DNA of 64,000 nt from WHSW01 sp963842795 (lineage in GTDB: Bacteria > Actinomycetota > Thermoleophilia > Solirubrobacterales > 70-9), in assembly GCA_963842795.1 (NCBI GenBank), contig CAWJHV010000018.1, forward strand, positions 184,115 to 248,114, in the 5' to 3' direction. The position numbers and the translations under genes were made by a program. Position 1 is the first letter of the stretch, and every line of letters starts with the position of its first letter. Below are positions 17,918 to 27,244 of the stretch, piece after piece. The notes under the pieces were generated by a model that was given only the letters and a program-made list of their open reading frames with translations, did no database searches and was not told where the DNA came from.

Positions 17918-19299
17918 GCGTCCGGCAGGCCTCGACGCCCCCCGCTTCAGTTGCCGAGGCCTATGCCCAGGCGAACCCGCGTTCACGCGCGATGTACGAC
18001 CGTCAACGGGCGCTCGTCCCGGGAGGTGTGACCCATACGACGCGGCACTTCGAGCCGTTCCCGCTGTTCATCGAGGCCTGCCGGGGCTCGCGCAAGTGGG
18101 ACGTCGACGGCCACGAGTATCTCGACTACTGGCTCGGGCACGGCACGTTCCTGCTCGGGCATGCCCACCCGGTCGTCAACGAAGCGATCGCGGCGCAGCT
18201 CGGAGACGGTCTGCATGCGGGCGGGGAGACCGAGCTCGGCCTGCGTTGGGCCGAGGCCGTGTGTGATCTGGTCCCATGCGCCGAGGCGGTTCGCTTCACC
18301 TCCTCCGGGGGCGAGGCGACCCAGCTGGCGCTGCGCGCCGCACGCGCGCACACGGGCCGCACGAAGGTGATCAAGTTCCGCCACCACTTCCACGGCTGGC
18401 ACGATGCGGTCGCGTCCGGCGTCTACCCGCCTTGGGATCTGCCGATGGCGCCCGGGATCGCCCCCGGCGCACTCGCCGACACGATCGTCCTGCCAGGTAA
18501 CGACATCGATGCGGTGCGGGCCGCCCTCGCCGAGTCCGGCGACGTCGCCGCAGTGATCTTGGAGCCGGGGGGCGGCTTCTCGGACACGGTGCCGACGGAG
18601 TTCGGCTACCTCGCGGAGCTGCGTGAGGCGACCCGGGATGCGGGGACCTTGCTGATCTTCGACGAGGTCATCACGGGCTTTCGATACGCGGTCGGCGGGG
18701 TTCAGGAGTACTCGGGAGTCACGCCGGACCTGACGACTCTGGGCAAGGTCGTCGCCGGTGGCATTCCGGCCGGCGCCCTGGTCGGCCGCGCCGAGGTGAT
18801 GGACGTATTCGGAAGCACCGGCGACGCGGCGCGCGATCGGCGCGAGCGCATCCCCCACTACGGGACCTGGAACGCCATGCCGCTCATGGCGGCCGCCGGG
18901 GTGGCCGCCCTCGGCCTGATCGCCGACGGGGAGCCGACCCGCATCGCCAACGAGCGTGGCGCTCAGCTTCGCGACGGGCTCAACGAGGTGTTCGCGTCCG
19001 CCGGCCTGCAGGCCGTGGCCTACGGTCGCAGCTCGATCTGGAAGACCTTCCTCGGCGAGCGGCCGAAGCTGCTCGACGGCGATCTGTCCGACGCGGCCGC
19101 AGACGCCGAGCGCCTGGCGCAGGGATGGGGGGACCTCGGCGACACGCTGCGTCAGGCGCTCCTGCTCGAGGGCGTGGACGTGATGCGCACCCAGGGATTC
19201 ACTTCCGCGGCACACACGGAGGACGAGATCGGCGCCACGGTCGAGGCGTTCGCGCGCGCGATCGGGCGACTCCGTGCCGGCGGTCAGCTTGAGGACTAG
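17914..19299 (+). CDS. Class III aminotransferase, glutamate-1-semialdehyde aminomutase-like
   Basis: 461 residues from ATG 17914 (ATGA overlap with the lactonase). Hallmarks: ALVPGGVTHTTRHFEPFPLF, DVDGHEYLDYWLGHGTFLLG, VRFTSSGGEATQLALRAARA (phosphate-binding), KFRHHFHGWHD, LLIFDEVITGFRYA (PLP-Asp) and LTTLGKVVAGGIPAGAL (Schiff-base Lys). Length and spacing match HemL-like proteins. A housekeeping hemL would not sit inside a transport operon, so this is probably a catabolic aminotransferase or aminomutase acting on the imported compound. It ends three bases before dppB. Confidence 0.87.
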   Translation: MSVRQASTPPASVAEAYAQANPRSRAMYDRQRALVPGGVTHTTRHFEPFPLFIEACRGSRKWDVDGHEYLDYWLGHGTFLLGHAHPVVNEAIAAQLGDGLHAGGETELGLRWAEAVCDLVPCAEAVRFTSSGGEATQLALRAARAHTGRTKVIKFRHHFHGWHDAVASGVYPPWDLPMAPGIAPGALADTIVLPGNDIDAVRAALAESGDVAAVILEPGGGFSDTVPTEFGYLAELREATRDAGTLLIFDEVITGFRYAVGGVQEYSGVTPDLTTLGKVVAGGIPAGALVGRAEVMDVFGSTGDAARDRRERIPHYGTWNAMPLMAAAGVAALGLIADGEPTRIANERGAQLRDGLNEVFASAGLQAVAYGRSSIWKTFLGERPKLLDGDLSDAAADAERLAQGWGDLGDTLRQALLLEGVDVMRTQGFTSAAHTEDEIGATVEAFARAIGRLRAGGQLED

Positions 19300-19302
19300 G
19301 CC

Positions 19303-20281
19303 ATGGTAGGAAGCCTGCTGCTGCGGAGAACGCTGCTGGGCCTGCTGACCCTCTTCGTCGTCTCGATCCTCGTCTTCTTCGCCACCCAGGTACTGCCCGG
19401 CAACGCCGCAACCGCGGTGCTGGGACAGTCGGCGACGCCGTCGCGCGTCGAGATTCTCGAGGAGCAGCTCGACCTGAACCGCCCCGTCGTCGAGCAGTAC
19501 TTCTCCTGGTTCGGCGGGCTCGTGACCGGTGATCTGGGGCAGTCACTCAGTGGCAGCACCCTGACGGGATCGGAGGGTCGGCCGGTCTGGAGCCTGATCT
19601 CGCCGAAGCTGGTCAACTCGGCGATCCTGATCTTCCTCGCCGGGCTGATCGGAAGCGTTCTCGGCGTCCTCCTCGGGATCCTCGCGACCCTGCGGCGCGA
19701 GAGCTGGTTCGACCGGATCACCTCGGTGGGCGCCCTGACGGTCACCGCGCTGCCCGAGTTCATCATCGCCGTCGCCCTCGTGATCCTGTTCGCCACCGGC
19801 GGCCTGCAGATCCTGCCCGGCCGTGTCGACCCTCGAGCCAGGCACGTACGCGTGGAGTCACCCGGACCTGCTGGTGCTTCCGGTGGCGACCCTCGTGATC
19901 GTGATCGTTCCGTACATCTTTCGCATGACCCGGGCATCGATGGCCGAGGCGCTCGAGTCCGACTACGTGGAGATGGCGAAGCTCAAGGGCCTTCCCAGCT
20001 GGCGAGTCAACCTCTTCCACGCCGTGCCCAACATCGTCCCGCCGGTGATCCAGGTGATCGGGCTCAACTTCCTCTACCTGGCGGGCGGGATCGTGCTGGT
20101 CGAGGTCGTCTTCGACTACCCGGGGATCGGACAGGGCCTGGTCAACGCGGTCTCGCAGCGAGACATCCCGGTGATCCAGGTGATCGTCATCATCCTCGCC
20201 GCCTTCTATGTGGTGATCAACATCATCACCGACGTGATCGCGCTGCTCGCGTCGCCGCGTCGAAGGGTCGCCGGCGGCTGA
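19303..20281 (+). CDS. ABC importer permease (DppB-like), one frameshift
   Basis: Begins with the typical LLLRRTLLGLLTLFVVSILV, then FFATQVLPGNAATAVLG and a periplasmic loop of about 50 residues. Membrane helices include LVNSAILIFLAGLIGSVLGV, and the coupling motif reads EALESDYVEMAKLKGLP then VVFDYPGIGQGLVNAVSQRD. One extra base near 19820 breaks the frame in LPAVSTLEPGTYAW. It stops at 20281 with a one-base overlap (TGATG) with dppC. It forms the inner-membrane channel together with DppC. Confidence 0.88.
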
Positions 20282-21216
20282 TGGCGGCGCCAACTACAGG
20301 CCCCGTCGCGACCCTCCGCCACGCAGGCTGGGTCGCGACCCTGTGGACCGCGGCGAAGACGCCTCGCGGGGCGATCGGTCTGGCTCTGACCGGGTTCGTG
20401 ATCCTGGTCGCCGCGATCGGTCCCCTCGTCGCTCCACACTCGGGCCAGGAGTTCGTCACGACGCCCTACGCCCCGCCGTCGGTCACACCCCCGTTCGGCG
20501 GCGACGCGCTCGGCCGTGACGTGTTCTCGCGAGTGCTGGAAGGCGGTTGGACGCTGCTGCCGGTCGCCTTTGCGGCAACCGTCTTCGGGGTCGTCGTGGG
20601 CGCCGCGGCGGGCATCTCTGCGGCTTACCTCAGGGGCAAGGCCGACGGTCTGATCATGCGCAGCGTCGACGTGCTTCTGGCCTTCCCGCAGCTGGTCCTC
20701 GTCCTGCTGCTGGTCAGCATGGTCGGGCCGAAGCTCTGGCTCATCATCGTCGCCGTCGGCCTGGCGCACGCACCCCAGGTGGCCCGGGTGTTGCGAGCGG
20801 CGACGCTCGACATCACCGAGCGCGACTACGTCAAGGCGATCGAGCTGCAGGGCGTGCGCCCGATCAAGGTGATGACGAAGGAGATCCTGCCGAACCTGAC
20901 CACGCCGCTGATGGTGGAGTCCGGCCTCCGTCTCACCTACTCGATCGTGATCATCGCCGGGCTCGCATTCCTGGGCTTCGGCCTGTCGCCGGACACTCCC
21001 AGCTGGGGAACGATGGTCAACGAGAATCGGCTCGGGCTCACGACCAACCCGTGGGGCGTGATCGTTCCCGGCCTCATGATCGTGCTCTTCGCGATCGGAA
21101 CGAACACCTTCACGGACGCGATCGCGCGGGTGACGATCGGGGTCGAGCGGCGTCCGCAGGAGCTCGCGGAGGTCGCGGATCCCGATGACGAGCTCTGGTT
21201 GGAGGCGAGCGTTTGA
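20281..21216 (+). CDS. ABC importer permease (DppC-like)
   Basis: 311 residues, intact, from ATG 20281. The N-terminal helix (ALTGFVILVAAIGPLVAPHS) precedes the DppC motif PFGGDALGRDVFSRVLEGGW. Further helices and the coupling segment ITERDYVKAIELQGVRPIKV follow, then AGLAFLGFGLSPDTPSWGTM near the end. It pairs with DppB. It overlaps the following ATPase start by four bases, with GGAG at 21201-21204 as its ribosome binding site. Confidence 0.92.
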   Translation: MAAPTTGPVATLRHAGWVATLWTAAKTPRGAIGLALTGFVILVAAIGPLVAPHSGQEFVTTPYAPPSVTPPFGGDALGRDVFSRVLEGGWTLLPVAFAATVFGVVVGAAAGISAAYLRGKADGLIMRSVDVLLAFPQLVLVLLLVSMVGPKLWLIIVAVGLAHAPQVARVLRAATLDITERDYVKAIELQGVRPIKVMTKEILPNLTTPLMVESGLRLTYSIVIIAGLAFLGFGLSPDTPSWGTMVNENRLGLTTNPWGVIVPGLMIVLFAIGTNTFTDAIARVTIGVERRPQELAEVADPDDELWLEASV

Positions 21217-23061
21217 ACGCCGAGGGCAGGCTGGGGGTGGAACCCGCCTTCGATGGCGGAGACGGACCGGTGCGGCTCGAGGTGCGCGGCCTCGAGGTGG
21301 CGCTGCGTCACACCGGAGCCAACATCGTCGACGAGGTCTCGTTCTCGGTCGCGGCGGGCGAGGTGCTCGGCCTGGTCGGCGAGTCGGGATCAGGCAAGAC
21401 GACGATCGGCCTGGCACTGCTCGGCTACTCGCGGCGTGGCGTCGAGATCCGCGGGGGCGAGGTTCGCCTCGAGGGGGTCGACGTCCTGAACCTCAGTCCC
21501 AAAGAGCTTCGTGCGGTCCGCGGAGCCAGGGTCGCCTACGTCCCGCAGGACCCCTCCTCCGCGCTCAACCCCGCGCGGCGGATCGGCCCTCAGTTGCAGG
21601 AGGTGATCACCGCTCACCCGGATGCCGTCGAGGACGCGGAGGGGCGGATCGCGGAGGTGCTGCGCGAGGTGCGACTCACCGACGATCCCGAGTTCCTGCG
21701 CCGCTATCCGCATCAGCTGTCGGGCGGCGAGCAGCAGCGAGTGGGTCTGGCGATGGCCTTCATCTGTCGGCCCGCGCTCATCGTGTTGGATGAGCCCACG
21801 ACCGGTCTCGACGTCACCACTCAGCGGCATGTGCTCGAGACGATCCGCAGTCTCTGCCGCTCGTACGGGGTGGCCGCGGTCTACGTGAGCCACGACCTCG
21901 CGGTCGTCAGCGGTTTGGTGACCAACGTGGCGGTCCTCTACGCCGGCCGGGTGATCGAGCTGGGACCGACGCCGAGCGTGTTCGGAAAGGCGCTGCACCC
22001 CTACACCCGCGGTCTGCTGGCGGCGGCCCCGTCCCCGGAACGCTCGCGGGCGCTCGTCGGCATCGAGGGCCAGCCGCCGCGTCCGGGACGCCGGCCCGTG
22101 GGTTGCCCGTTCGCCGACCGCTGCTCCGCTGGCCATCGATGACTGCCGACGGGAGATGCCGCCGCCCGAGGACGTCGCCGGCCACATGGTGCGCTGTTTT
22201 CGCGCCGGGGAGGTCGAGTCGACCGGTCGGATTCCGGCGACGAGCGAGATCACCAAGCTCGTGGACGCCGACGCGATCCTCTCGGTCCGCGACCTCAGCG
22301 CCTCCTACGGGGACGTCGAGGTCCTCTCCGACGTCACCCTCGGGGTGGGCGAGGAGCGCTGTCTGGCGGTGATCGGTGAGTCGGGCTCCGGCAAGACGAC
22401 GCTGTCCCGCTGCATCGTCGGCATGCACCCGAACTGGACCGGCACGATCACCTACCGCGGCACCGAGCTCGCCCACCGGTCACGCGACCGCGATCAGGAT
22501 GCCCACCGGCGGATCCAATACGTGTTCCAGAACCCCTACACGTCGCTCAATCCCCGCAAGACGGTCGGCCAGATCCTCACCGAGCTGCTTCAGCACCACT
22601 TCGACCTGTCCTCCTCCGAGCGATCCAAGCGCGTGTCGGACGTTCTCGTCGAGATGTCGCTCGGGCCGGAGTTCGTCTCCCGCTACCCCGACGAGCTCTC
22701 CGGGGGCGAGCGGCAGCGAGTGGCGATCGCCCGAGCCCTGATCGTCGAGCCGGACGTCCTCGTCTGCGACGAGGTCACGTCGGCGCTCGACGTATCGGTG
22801 CAGGCGGCGATCGTCGAGCTGCTGCGCCGGCTGCAACGGGAGCGGCAGCTCGCGATGATCTTCGTCACCCACAACCTGGCCCTGGTGCGCAGCATCGCCC
22901 AGACGGCCGTGGTCTTCCAGGAGGGGCGGATCGTCGACGCCGGCGACGTGGATCGGGTCCTGGATCACCCCAGCGACCCGTACACGATTCGCCTGATCGA
23001 CGACGTGCCCAAGCTGGCCGAGAGTCGCGCCAGCACGTACGAACCCGCAAGCCACCCATGA
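21213..23061 (+). CDS. Double ABC ATPase (DppD-DppF fusion or pair), one frameshift at the junction
   Basis: Starts at TTG 21213. First ATPase: Walker A GESGSGKTTIG, Q-loop AYVPQDPSSALNP, signature LSGGEQQRVGLAMAF, Walker B LIVLDEPTTGLD, and the Cys cluster CPFADRC. A base insertion near 22130 gives a stop at 22142. In the corrected frame the Cys-rich tail continues (LAIDDCRREMPPPEDVAGHM) straight into the second ATPase with no start codon: GESGSGKTTLSR, YVFQNPYTSLNPRKTVG, LSGGERQRVAIARAL, VLVCDEVTSALDVS. So it is probably one polypeptide of about 615 residues, as in GsiA/YejF-type importers. It powers uptake by the DppBC channel. Confidence 0.85.
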
Positions 23062-23071
23062 GGAGTAAGAC

Positions 23072-24505
23072 GTGAAGGACTACGACAACTTCATCGACGG
23101 GCAGTTCCTCGCCTCAACCGGCGAGCGCATCGAGGTCCGCAACCCGTCGACCGGGGACGGGCTCTGCACGGTCCCTGACAGCACCGCGGCTGACCTGGAC
23201 GCGGCCTTCGCCGCGGCGAAGGCCGCGCAACCCGCCTGGGCGGCGACGCCGGCGATCGAACGCGCCGCGGCGCTGCGGGAGGTCGCCGCGGCGATCCGCG
23301 GCGAGGCCGAATCGCTTGCCCGCGGCATCGTCGAGGAGCAGGGAAAGACGATTGAGCTCGCGCAGGTCGAGGTCGGCTTCACCGCCGACTACATCGACTA
23401 CATGTCGGAGTGGGCGCGTCGGATCGAGGGGGAGATCCTCACCAGCGACCGAGCTGAGGAGACGATCCTGCTCTTCCGGAAGCCGATCGGCGTCATCGCC
23501 GGAATCCTGCCCTGGAACTTCCCGTTCTTCTTGATCGCTCGCAAGGCGGCGCCGGCGCTCGTCACCGGCAACGCGATCGTGATCAAGCCGAGTGAGGAAA
23601 CGCCGCGCAATGCGGTGCAGTTCTGCGAGCTGTTGGAGCGAACGAGCCTGCCGGCCGGAGTGCTGAACGTCGTCCACGGGCGCGGACCCTCGGTTGGACA
23701 CGGGCTCGCCTCCTCGCCGGAGATCGGGATGGTCACCTTCACCGGGAGTGTCGACACGGGCTCGGCAGTGCTGGCGGCGACCGCCGCGAACATCACCAAG
23801 GCGAACCTCGAGCTCGGTGGCAAGGCGCCGGCGATCGTCGCGGGCGACGCTGACCTCGACGTCGCCGTCGAAGCGGTCAAGGCCTCGCGCCTGATCAACA
23901 GCGGCCAGGTCTGCAACTGCGTCGAGCGGGTCTACGTCCAGAGCGCGGTCGCCGACGAGTTCACGGAGAAGCTCTCCGCGGCGATGGGCGCCGCGCGGTT
24001 CGGCGATCCCGGCGCCGACGAGTCAGTCGACTACGGGCCGCTGATCAACGAGGCCGGCTTCGACAAGGTGGACGGGCTGGTCAGGAGCGCGATCGGCGAC
24101 GGCGCGACCGCGGTGATCGGCGGTCGTCGCGGAGAGGGCGATGGCGGCTTCTTCTACGAGCCGACCGTCGTCGCCGACGTCAGCCAGGAGATGGACATCG
24201 TCCAACGCGAGATCTTCGGCCCGGTGGTGCCGCTGGTCAAATTCGACGACCTCGATGAGGCGATCACCTGGGCCAACGACTCCGATTACGGGTTGACCTC
24301 GTCGATCTATACGCGTGATCTGAACGTGGCGTTGAAGGCGTGCCAGGACCTCGCTTTCGGCGAGACCTACATCAACCGCGAGAACTTCGAGGCGATGCAG
24401 GGCTACCACGCGGGCTGGCGCAAGAGCGGAATCGGGGGCGCCGACGGCAAGCACGGCTTGGCTGAGTTCCTGCAGACGCAGGTCGTCTACTTGCAGCGCT
24501 ATTGA
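23072..24505 (+). CDS. aldA: AldA-type aldehyde dehydrogenase (lactaldehyde/glycolaldehyde)
   Basis: 477 residues, intact, from GTG 23072 with AGGAG eight bases upstream. It is very close to E. coli AldA along its length: YIDYMSEWARRIEGEI, GILPWNFPFFLIARKAAPAL, LELGGKAPAIV (general-base Glu), INSGQVCNCVERVYVQ (catalytic Cys), ANDSDYGLTSSIYTRDLNVA, and the end INRENFEAMQGYHAGWRKSG. AldA oxidises lactaldehyde or glycolaldehyde to lactate or glycolate with NAD. As the last gene of the operon it probably handles the aldehyde released by the HpcH/HpaI aldolase encoded divergently. Confidence 0.92.
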   Translation: MKDYDNFIDGQFLASTGERIEVRNPSTGDGLCTVPDSTAADLDAAFAAAKAAQPAWAATPAIERAAALREVAAAIRGEAESLARGIVEEQGKTIELAQVEVGFTADYIDYMSEWARRIEGEILTSDRAEETILLFRKPIGVIAGILPWNFPFFLIARKAAPALVTGNAIVIKPSEETPRNAVQFCELLERTSLPAGVLNVVHGRGPSVGHGLASSPEIGMVTFTGSVDTGSAVLAATAANITKANLELGGKAPAIVAGDADLDVAVEAVKASRLINSGQVCNCVERVYVQSAVADEFTEKLSAAMGAARFGDPGADESVDYGPLINEAGFDKVDGLVRSAIGDGATAVIGGRRGEGDGGFFYEPTVVADVSQEMDIVQREIFGPVVPLVKFDDLDEAITWANDSDYGLTSSIYTRDLNVALKACQDLAFGETYINRENFEAMQGYHAGWRKSGIGGADGKHGLAEFLQTQVVYLQRY

Positions 24506-24529
24506 TCGGGTGTGCCAGCATCGAGGTGG

Positions 24530-25174
24530 ATGCCGGAGCCCGATCCGCAGCAGCTCCTGACCGCGCTGAGCACTGAGCACTTCACCCTCCAGGGGGCCAG
24601 GTCGCAGACCATGAGCGAGAGCTCCGCGCGCGCGTCGATCTACGTCTTCGCGGTCTCGAGCGCCCTCGTCGCCCTCGGTTTCATCGGCCAGGTCTCCGAC
24701 CTCGGCGACGTGTTCAACGTCTTTGCGCTCACGGTGCTGCCGACCCTCTACGCACTCGGCGCAGTGACCTTCGTGCGGCTGGTCGAGTGCGGCGCCGAGG
24801 ACTTTCGCTACGGCCTCGCGATCAACCGGATCCGGCACTACTACAAGGAGATCGCGGGCAGCCGGGCGAACCTCTTCCTGCTCTCAGGGCACGACGACGG
24901 GGTCGGCGTGTTCGAGAACATGGGCCTTCCGGCCGAGGGCCGCAAGCCGTACTTCGCCTTCTCCACCGCCGTCCTGGTCCTCAACAGCGTGGTCGGGGGA
25001 GTCGCGGTCGCGCTCGCGCTCGGCGCGTTCGTTGACGCGTCGCTCGGCCTGGCCACGGTGCTCGGCGGCGCGGTCGCGATCGCCTCGGTGCTGGCCTGGC
25101 TGCGCTACGCCGATCGCCTGCTCGACGCGAGCGCCACGCAGGTCGAGCCGCTCTACCCGTCGGTTCTCGACTGA
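24530..25174 (+). CDS. Membrane protein of unknown function
   Basis: 214 residues from ATG 24530 (GTG 24512 is possible). Four hydrophobic segments: SIYVFAVSSALVALGFIGQV, VFALTVLPTLYALGAVTFV, STAVLVLNSVVGGVAVALAL and ATVLGGAVAIASVLAWLRYA. Between the second and third is a conserved-looking loop, EDFRYGLAINRIRHYYKEIA. I do not recognise a named family, although the RIRHYY loop recurs in actinobacterial hypothetical proteins. It lies 25 bp after aldA on the same strand and may be cotranscribed. Confidence 0.7.
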   Translation: MPEPDPQQLLTALSTEHFTLQGARSQTMSESSARASIYVFAVSSALVALGFIGQVSDLGDVFNVFALTVLPTLYALGAVTFVRLVECGAEDFRYGLAINRIRHYYKEIAGSRANLFLLSGHDDGVGVFENMGLPAEGRKPYFAFSTAVLVLNSVVGGVAVALALGAFVDASLGLATVLGGAVAIASVLAWLRYADRLLDASATQVEPLYPSVLD

Positions 25175-25181
25175 GGCGGGG

Positions 25182-25814
25182 TCAGGCGCCCGCACGGGTG
25201 AACGTCACGTGCGTGACTCCGCTGGGCGAGGAGGTGGCCTCGACCTCGTAGTCCTTCTCGAGGCCCTCCAGTCCGTCCCAGAGGCGCACCCCTCGGCCGA
25301 GCAGGATCGGGACCACCACGATGTGCATGTGGTCGACGAGCCCCGCGGCAAGGAAGTCGCGGATCATGGAGGGACCCCCGCCGAGGCGTACGTCCTGGCC
25401 GTCCGCAGCCTCCCGCGCCGTCTCGAGCGCCTCGGCGGGCGAAGCGTCGATGAAGTGGAACGTCGTGCCGCCCTCCATCTCGATCGACGGGCGGGGGTGA
25501 TGGGTGAGGATGAAGGTCGGCGTGTGGAACGGCGGGTTGGCACCCCACGCGCCCTTCCACTCCGGGTCCTCGTGCCACCCGGGCGGGCCGAACTTCCCGG
25601 CCCCCATGATCTCGGCGCCGATCCCCGGACCGAACTGCCGGGTGAAGACGTCGTCGACGCCGCCGCTACCACCGGGCTCCCACGACCGGGTGGCGAACAT
25701 CCATTCGTGCAGCCTGTCCCCGGCGTGACCGAAATACGCGTCGTGGCTCACACCCTCACCGGTGCCGAAGCCGTCGAGTGAGATGGAGAAGTTTTGGACT
25801 CGGGCGAGTGACAT
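25182..25814 (-). CDS. Dihydrofolate reductase family (RibD C-terminal domain) protein
   Basis: 210 residues from ATG 25814, chosen because GAGGAG lies upstream and family homology begins at VQNFSISLDGFGTGEG. The fold is recognisable from FTRQFGPGIGAEIMGAGKFG, TPTFILTHHPRPSIEMEGGT, the nucleotide-binding VRLGGGPSMIRDFLAAGLVD, and VVVPILLGRGVRLWDGL. It is a standalone flavin/NADPH-linked reductase-like protein outside the riboflavin pathway. Such genes are often next to VOC or methyltransferase genes, as here. The substrate is unknown. Confidence 0.85.
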   Translation of the reverse strand: MSLARVQNFSISLDGFGTGEGVSHDAYFGHAGDRLHEWMFATRSWEPGGSGGVDDVFTRQFGPGIGAEIMGAGKFGPPGWHEDPEWKGAWGANPPFHTPTFILTHHPRPSIEMEGGTTFHFIDASPAEALETAREAADGQDVRLGGGPSMIRDFLAAGLVDHMHIVVVPILLGRGVRLWDGLEGLEKDYEVEATSSPSGVTHVTFTRAGA

Positions 25815-25842
25815 GGCTGGTGCTCCTCTGGTTATCGGGGGG

Positions 25843-26581
25843 TCATTTGGCAAGTTCGTAGACGCTGACATGGCGCCAGCTCGCGGCCGTGTACGGCTCG
25901 CCGTTCCAGCCTCCCCATCGATCGCGCAGCCGCAGGCCGGCGAGGCGCGCCATGAGGTCGAACTCGGGCGGATGGGCGAGCCGAAGGCGGATCGGTCCGA
26001 GCGCGACGCCGTCGGCGCCGACGCGCACGTGATTGTCGTCCAGGATCTGCGTTACCGGGTCGTATCTGGCACACCTCGAGCACCACGTGATCGACCTCGA
26101 CGCGCTCAGCGCTGACGCGCTCGTGCCCCGGCCAGGTCGGCGCGACCGGCACACGGCACTCGAGGACGAAGACGCCGTCGCCGGACAAATGCCGGGCGGC
26201 GTTTTGAAAGCACCGGACCTGATCGTCCTGCGTGAGCAGGTTGCCGATCGTGTTGTAGACCAGGTAGACGAGCCCGTAGGTGCGTCCGGTCGCGACCCGC
26301 GACATGTCCCCGACGACCACCTCGACGTCATTGCCTCCCGGCTTCTCGCGCATCCGGTCGACCATGTCCTGTGACAGCTCGATTCCGTCGACGCGTACGC
26401 CCGCGCGCGTCAGCGGCAGCGCGATGCGCCCGGTGCCAACCGCCAGCTCCAGGGCGTCGCGATCGCCGGCCAGACCGGCGAGGAACGCGACCGTGTCCGC
26501 CTCGTCGCCTCTGGTCTCCTCGGCGTCGTAGCGCTTCGAGACCTCGTACCCGAAGCTCGTCGCGGGGTCAAAATCCCTCAC
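25843..26581 (-). CDS. SAM-dependent methyltransferase, one frameshift
   Basis: GTG 26581. Class I motifs: ALELAVGTGRIALPL (motif I), VRVDGIELSQDMVDRMREK (acidic ribose-binding residue), VEVVVGDMSRVATGRTYGLV, and VYLVYNTIGNLLTQDDQV. A shift near 26060 joins it to RYDPVTQILDDNHVRVGADG and to the common C-terminal piece AGLRLRDRWGGWNGEPYTAA, with a stop at 25843. The N-terminal FGYEVSKRYDAEETRGDEAD is typical of small-molecule methyltransferases in actinobacteria. The acceptor is unknown. Confidence 0.82.
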
Positions 26582-26641
26582 AGGCGAGGTTTACTCGTTA
26601 GAACCCGACAGCACCACCCCCAGGATCCTGGGTTCTGCGTC

Positions 26642-27058
26642 CTACTCCCGGCCCGGGGGTCGCTCCTTGACCTCCTGAAGCAGCCAGCCGTTGCCGTCTG
26701 GATCGCTGAACGAGGCGAAGGTGAGGTAAGGGCGATCTTCCGGGTCCGGGCCCGGAAGGAACTCCCCGCCGTCGCGGTGGAACACCTCGCTGACCTCGAC
26801 GCCGCGACTGATCAGGTCCTTCCGCGCAGCGTCGATGTCGTCGACGACCAGCTCGAAGCCCTGAGTGGAGCCGGGCGCGGCCTGGGTGAGGCCCTTGCCG
26901 AATGCGATCGAGCACCCCGAGTGCGTGGGTGTCAGCTGGACCACCCTGACGTCGTCGCCGAGGACGAGGTCGGCGTCCGTGCGCCATCCGAGGCTCTGGT
27001 AGAAGCGCTTTGCCCGATCGACGTCGGAGACGGGCAATGTCACGACCTCGAGCTTCAT
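26642..27058 (-). CDS. VOC-superfamily (glyoxalase/dioxygenase-like) protein
   Basis: 138 residues from ATG 27058. It contains two beta-alpha-beta-beta-beta modules: VTLPVSDVDRAKRFYQSLGW, then FELVVDDIDAARKDLISRGV, ending TFASFSDPDGNGWLLQEVKE. The second half ends with the DPDGN-x-x-x-x-Q/E pattern that supplies a metal ligand in active members. Function in the family ranges from lyases to resistance proteins and cannot be fixed here. The 43-bp palindromic copy B lies upstream of it. Confidence 0.85.
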   Translation of the reverse strand: MKLEVVTLPVSDVDRAKRFYQSLGWRTDADLVLGDDVRVVQLTPTHSGCSIAFGKGLTQAAPGSTQGFELVVDDIDAARKDLISRGVEVSEVFHRDGGEFLPGPDPEDRPYLTFASFSDPDGNGWLLQEVKERPPGRE

Positions 27059-27184
27059 GTCGATGGTGCCCGCTGCGGGCGCCTCCGCCGAGGTATCGGC
27101 GCTCTCGCCAGTCGTCTCATTTGATCGTTTCCGTTCGGGGTTGGCGGCGAACCGGCATCCGCCGGAGGCCCGAGCCTCTCACCG

Positions 27185-27227
27185 GACTGGCGCATTTCGC
27201 TCAATAGTCCAACGTTTTCGACCAGTC
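27185..27227. repeat. 43-bp intergenic palindromic element, copy B
   Basis: GACTGG ... CCAGTC, 43 bp, in the same orientation as copy A. It starts 18 bp beyond the 3' end of the repeat protein gene at 27245. It shares CAACGTTTTC and CGCTCA segments with copy C read in reverse. Confidence 0.75.
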
Positions 27228-27244
27228 GCGCCCGGGCGCCGTGG

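Noticed and set aside
17914..19299. Housekeeping hemL for haem synthesis
   Set aside because: The enzyme is HemL-like, but it is embedded with 4-bp overlaps in an import/catabolic operon and no other haem gene is near.
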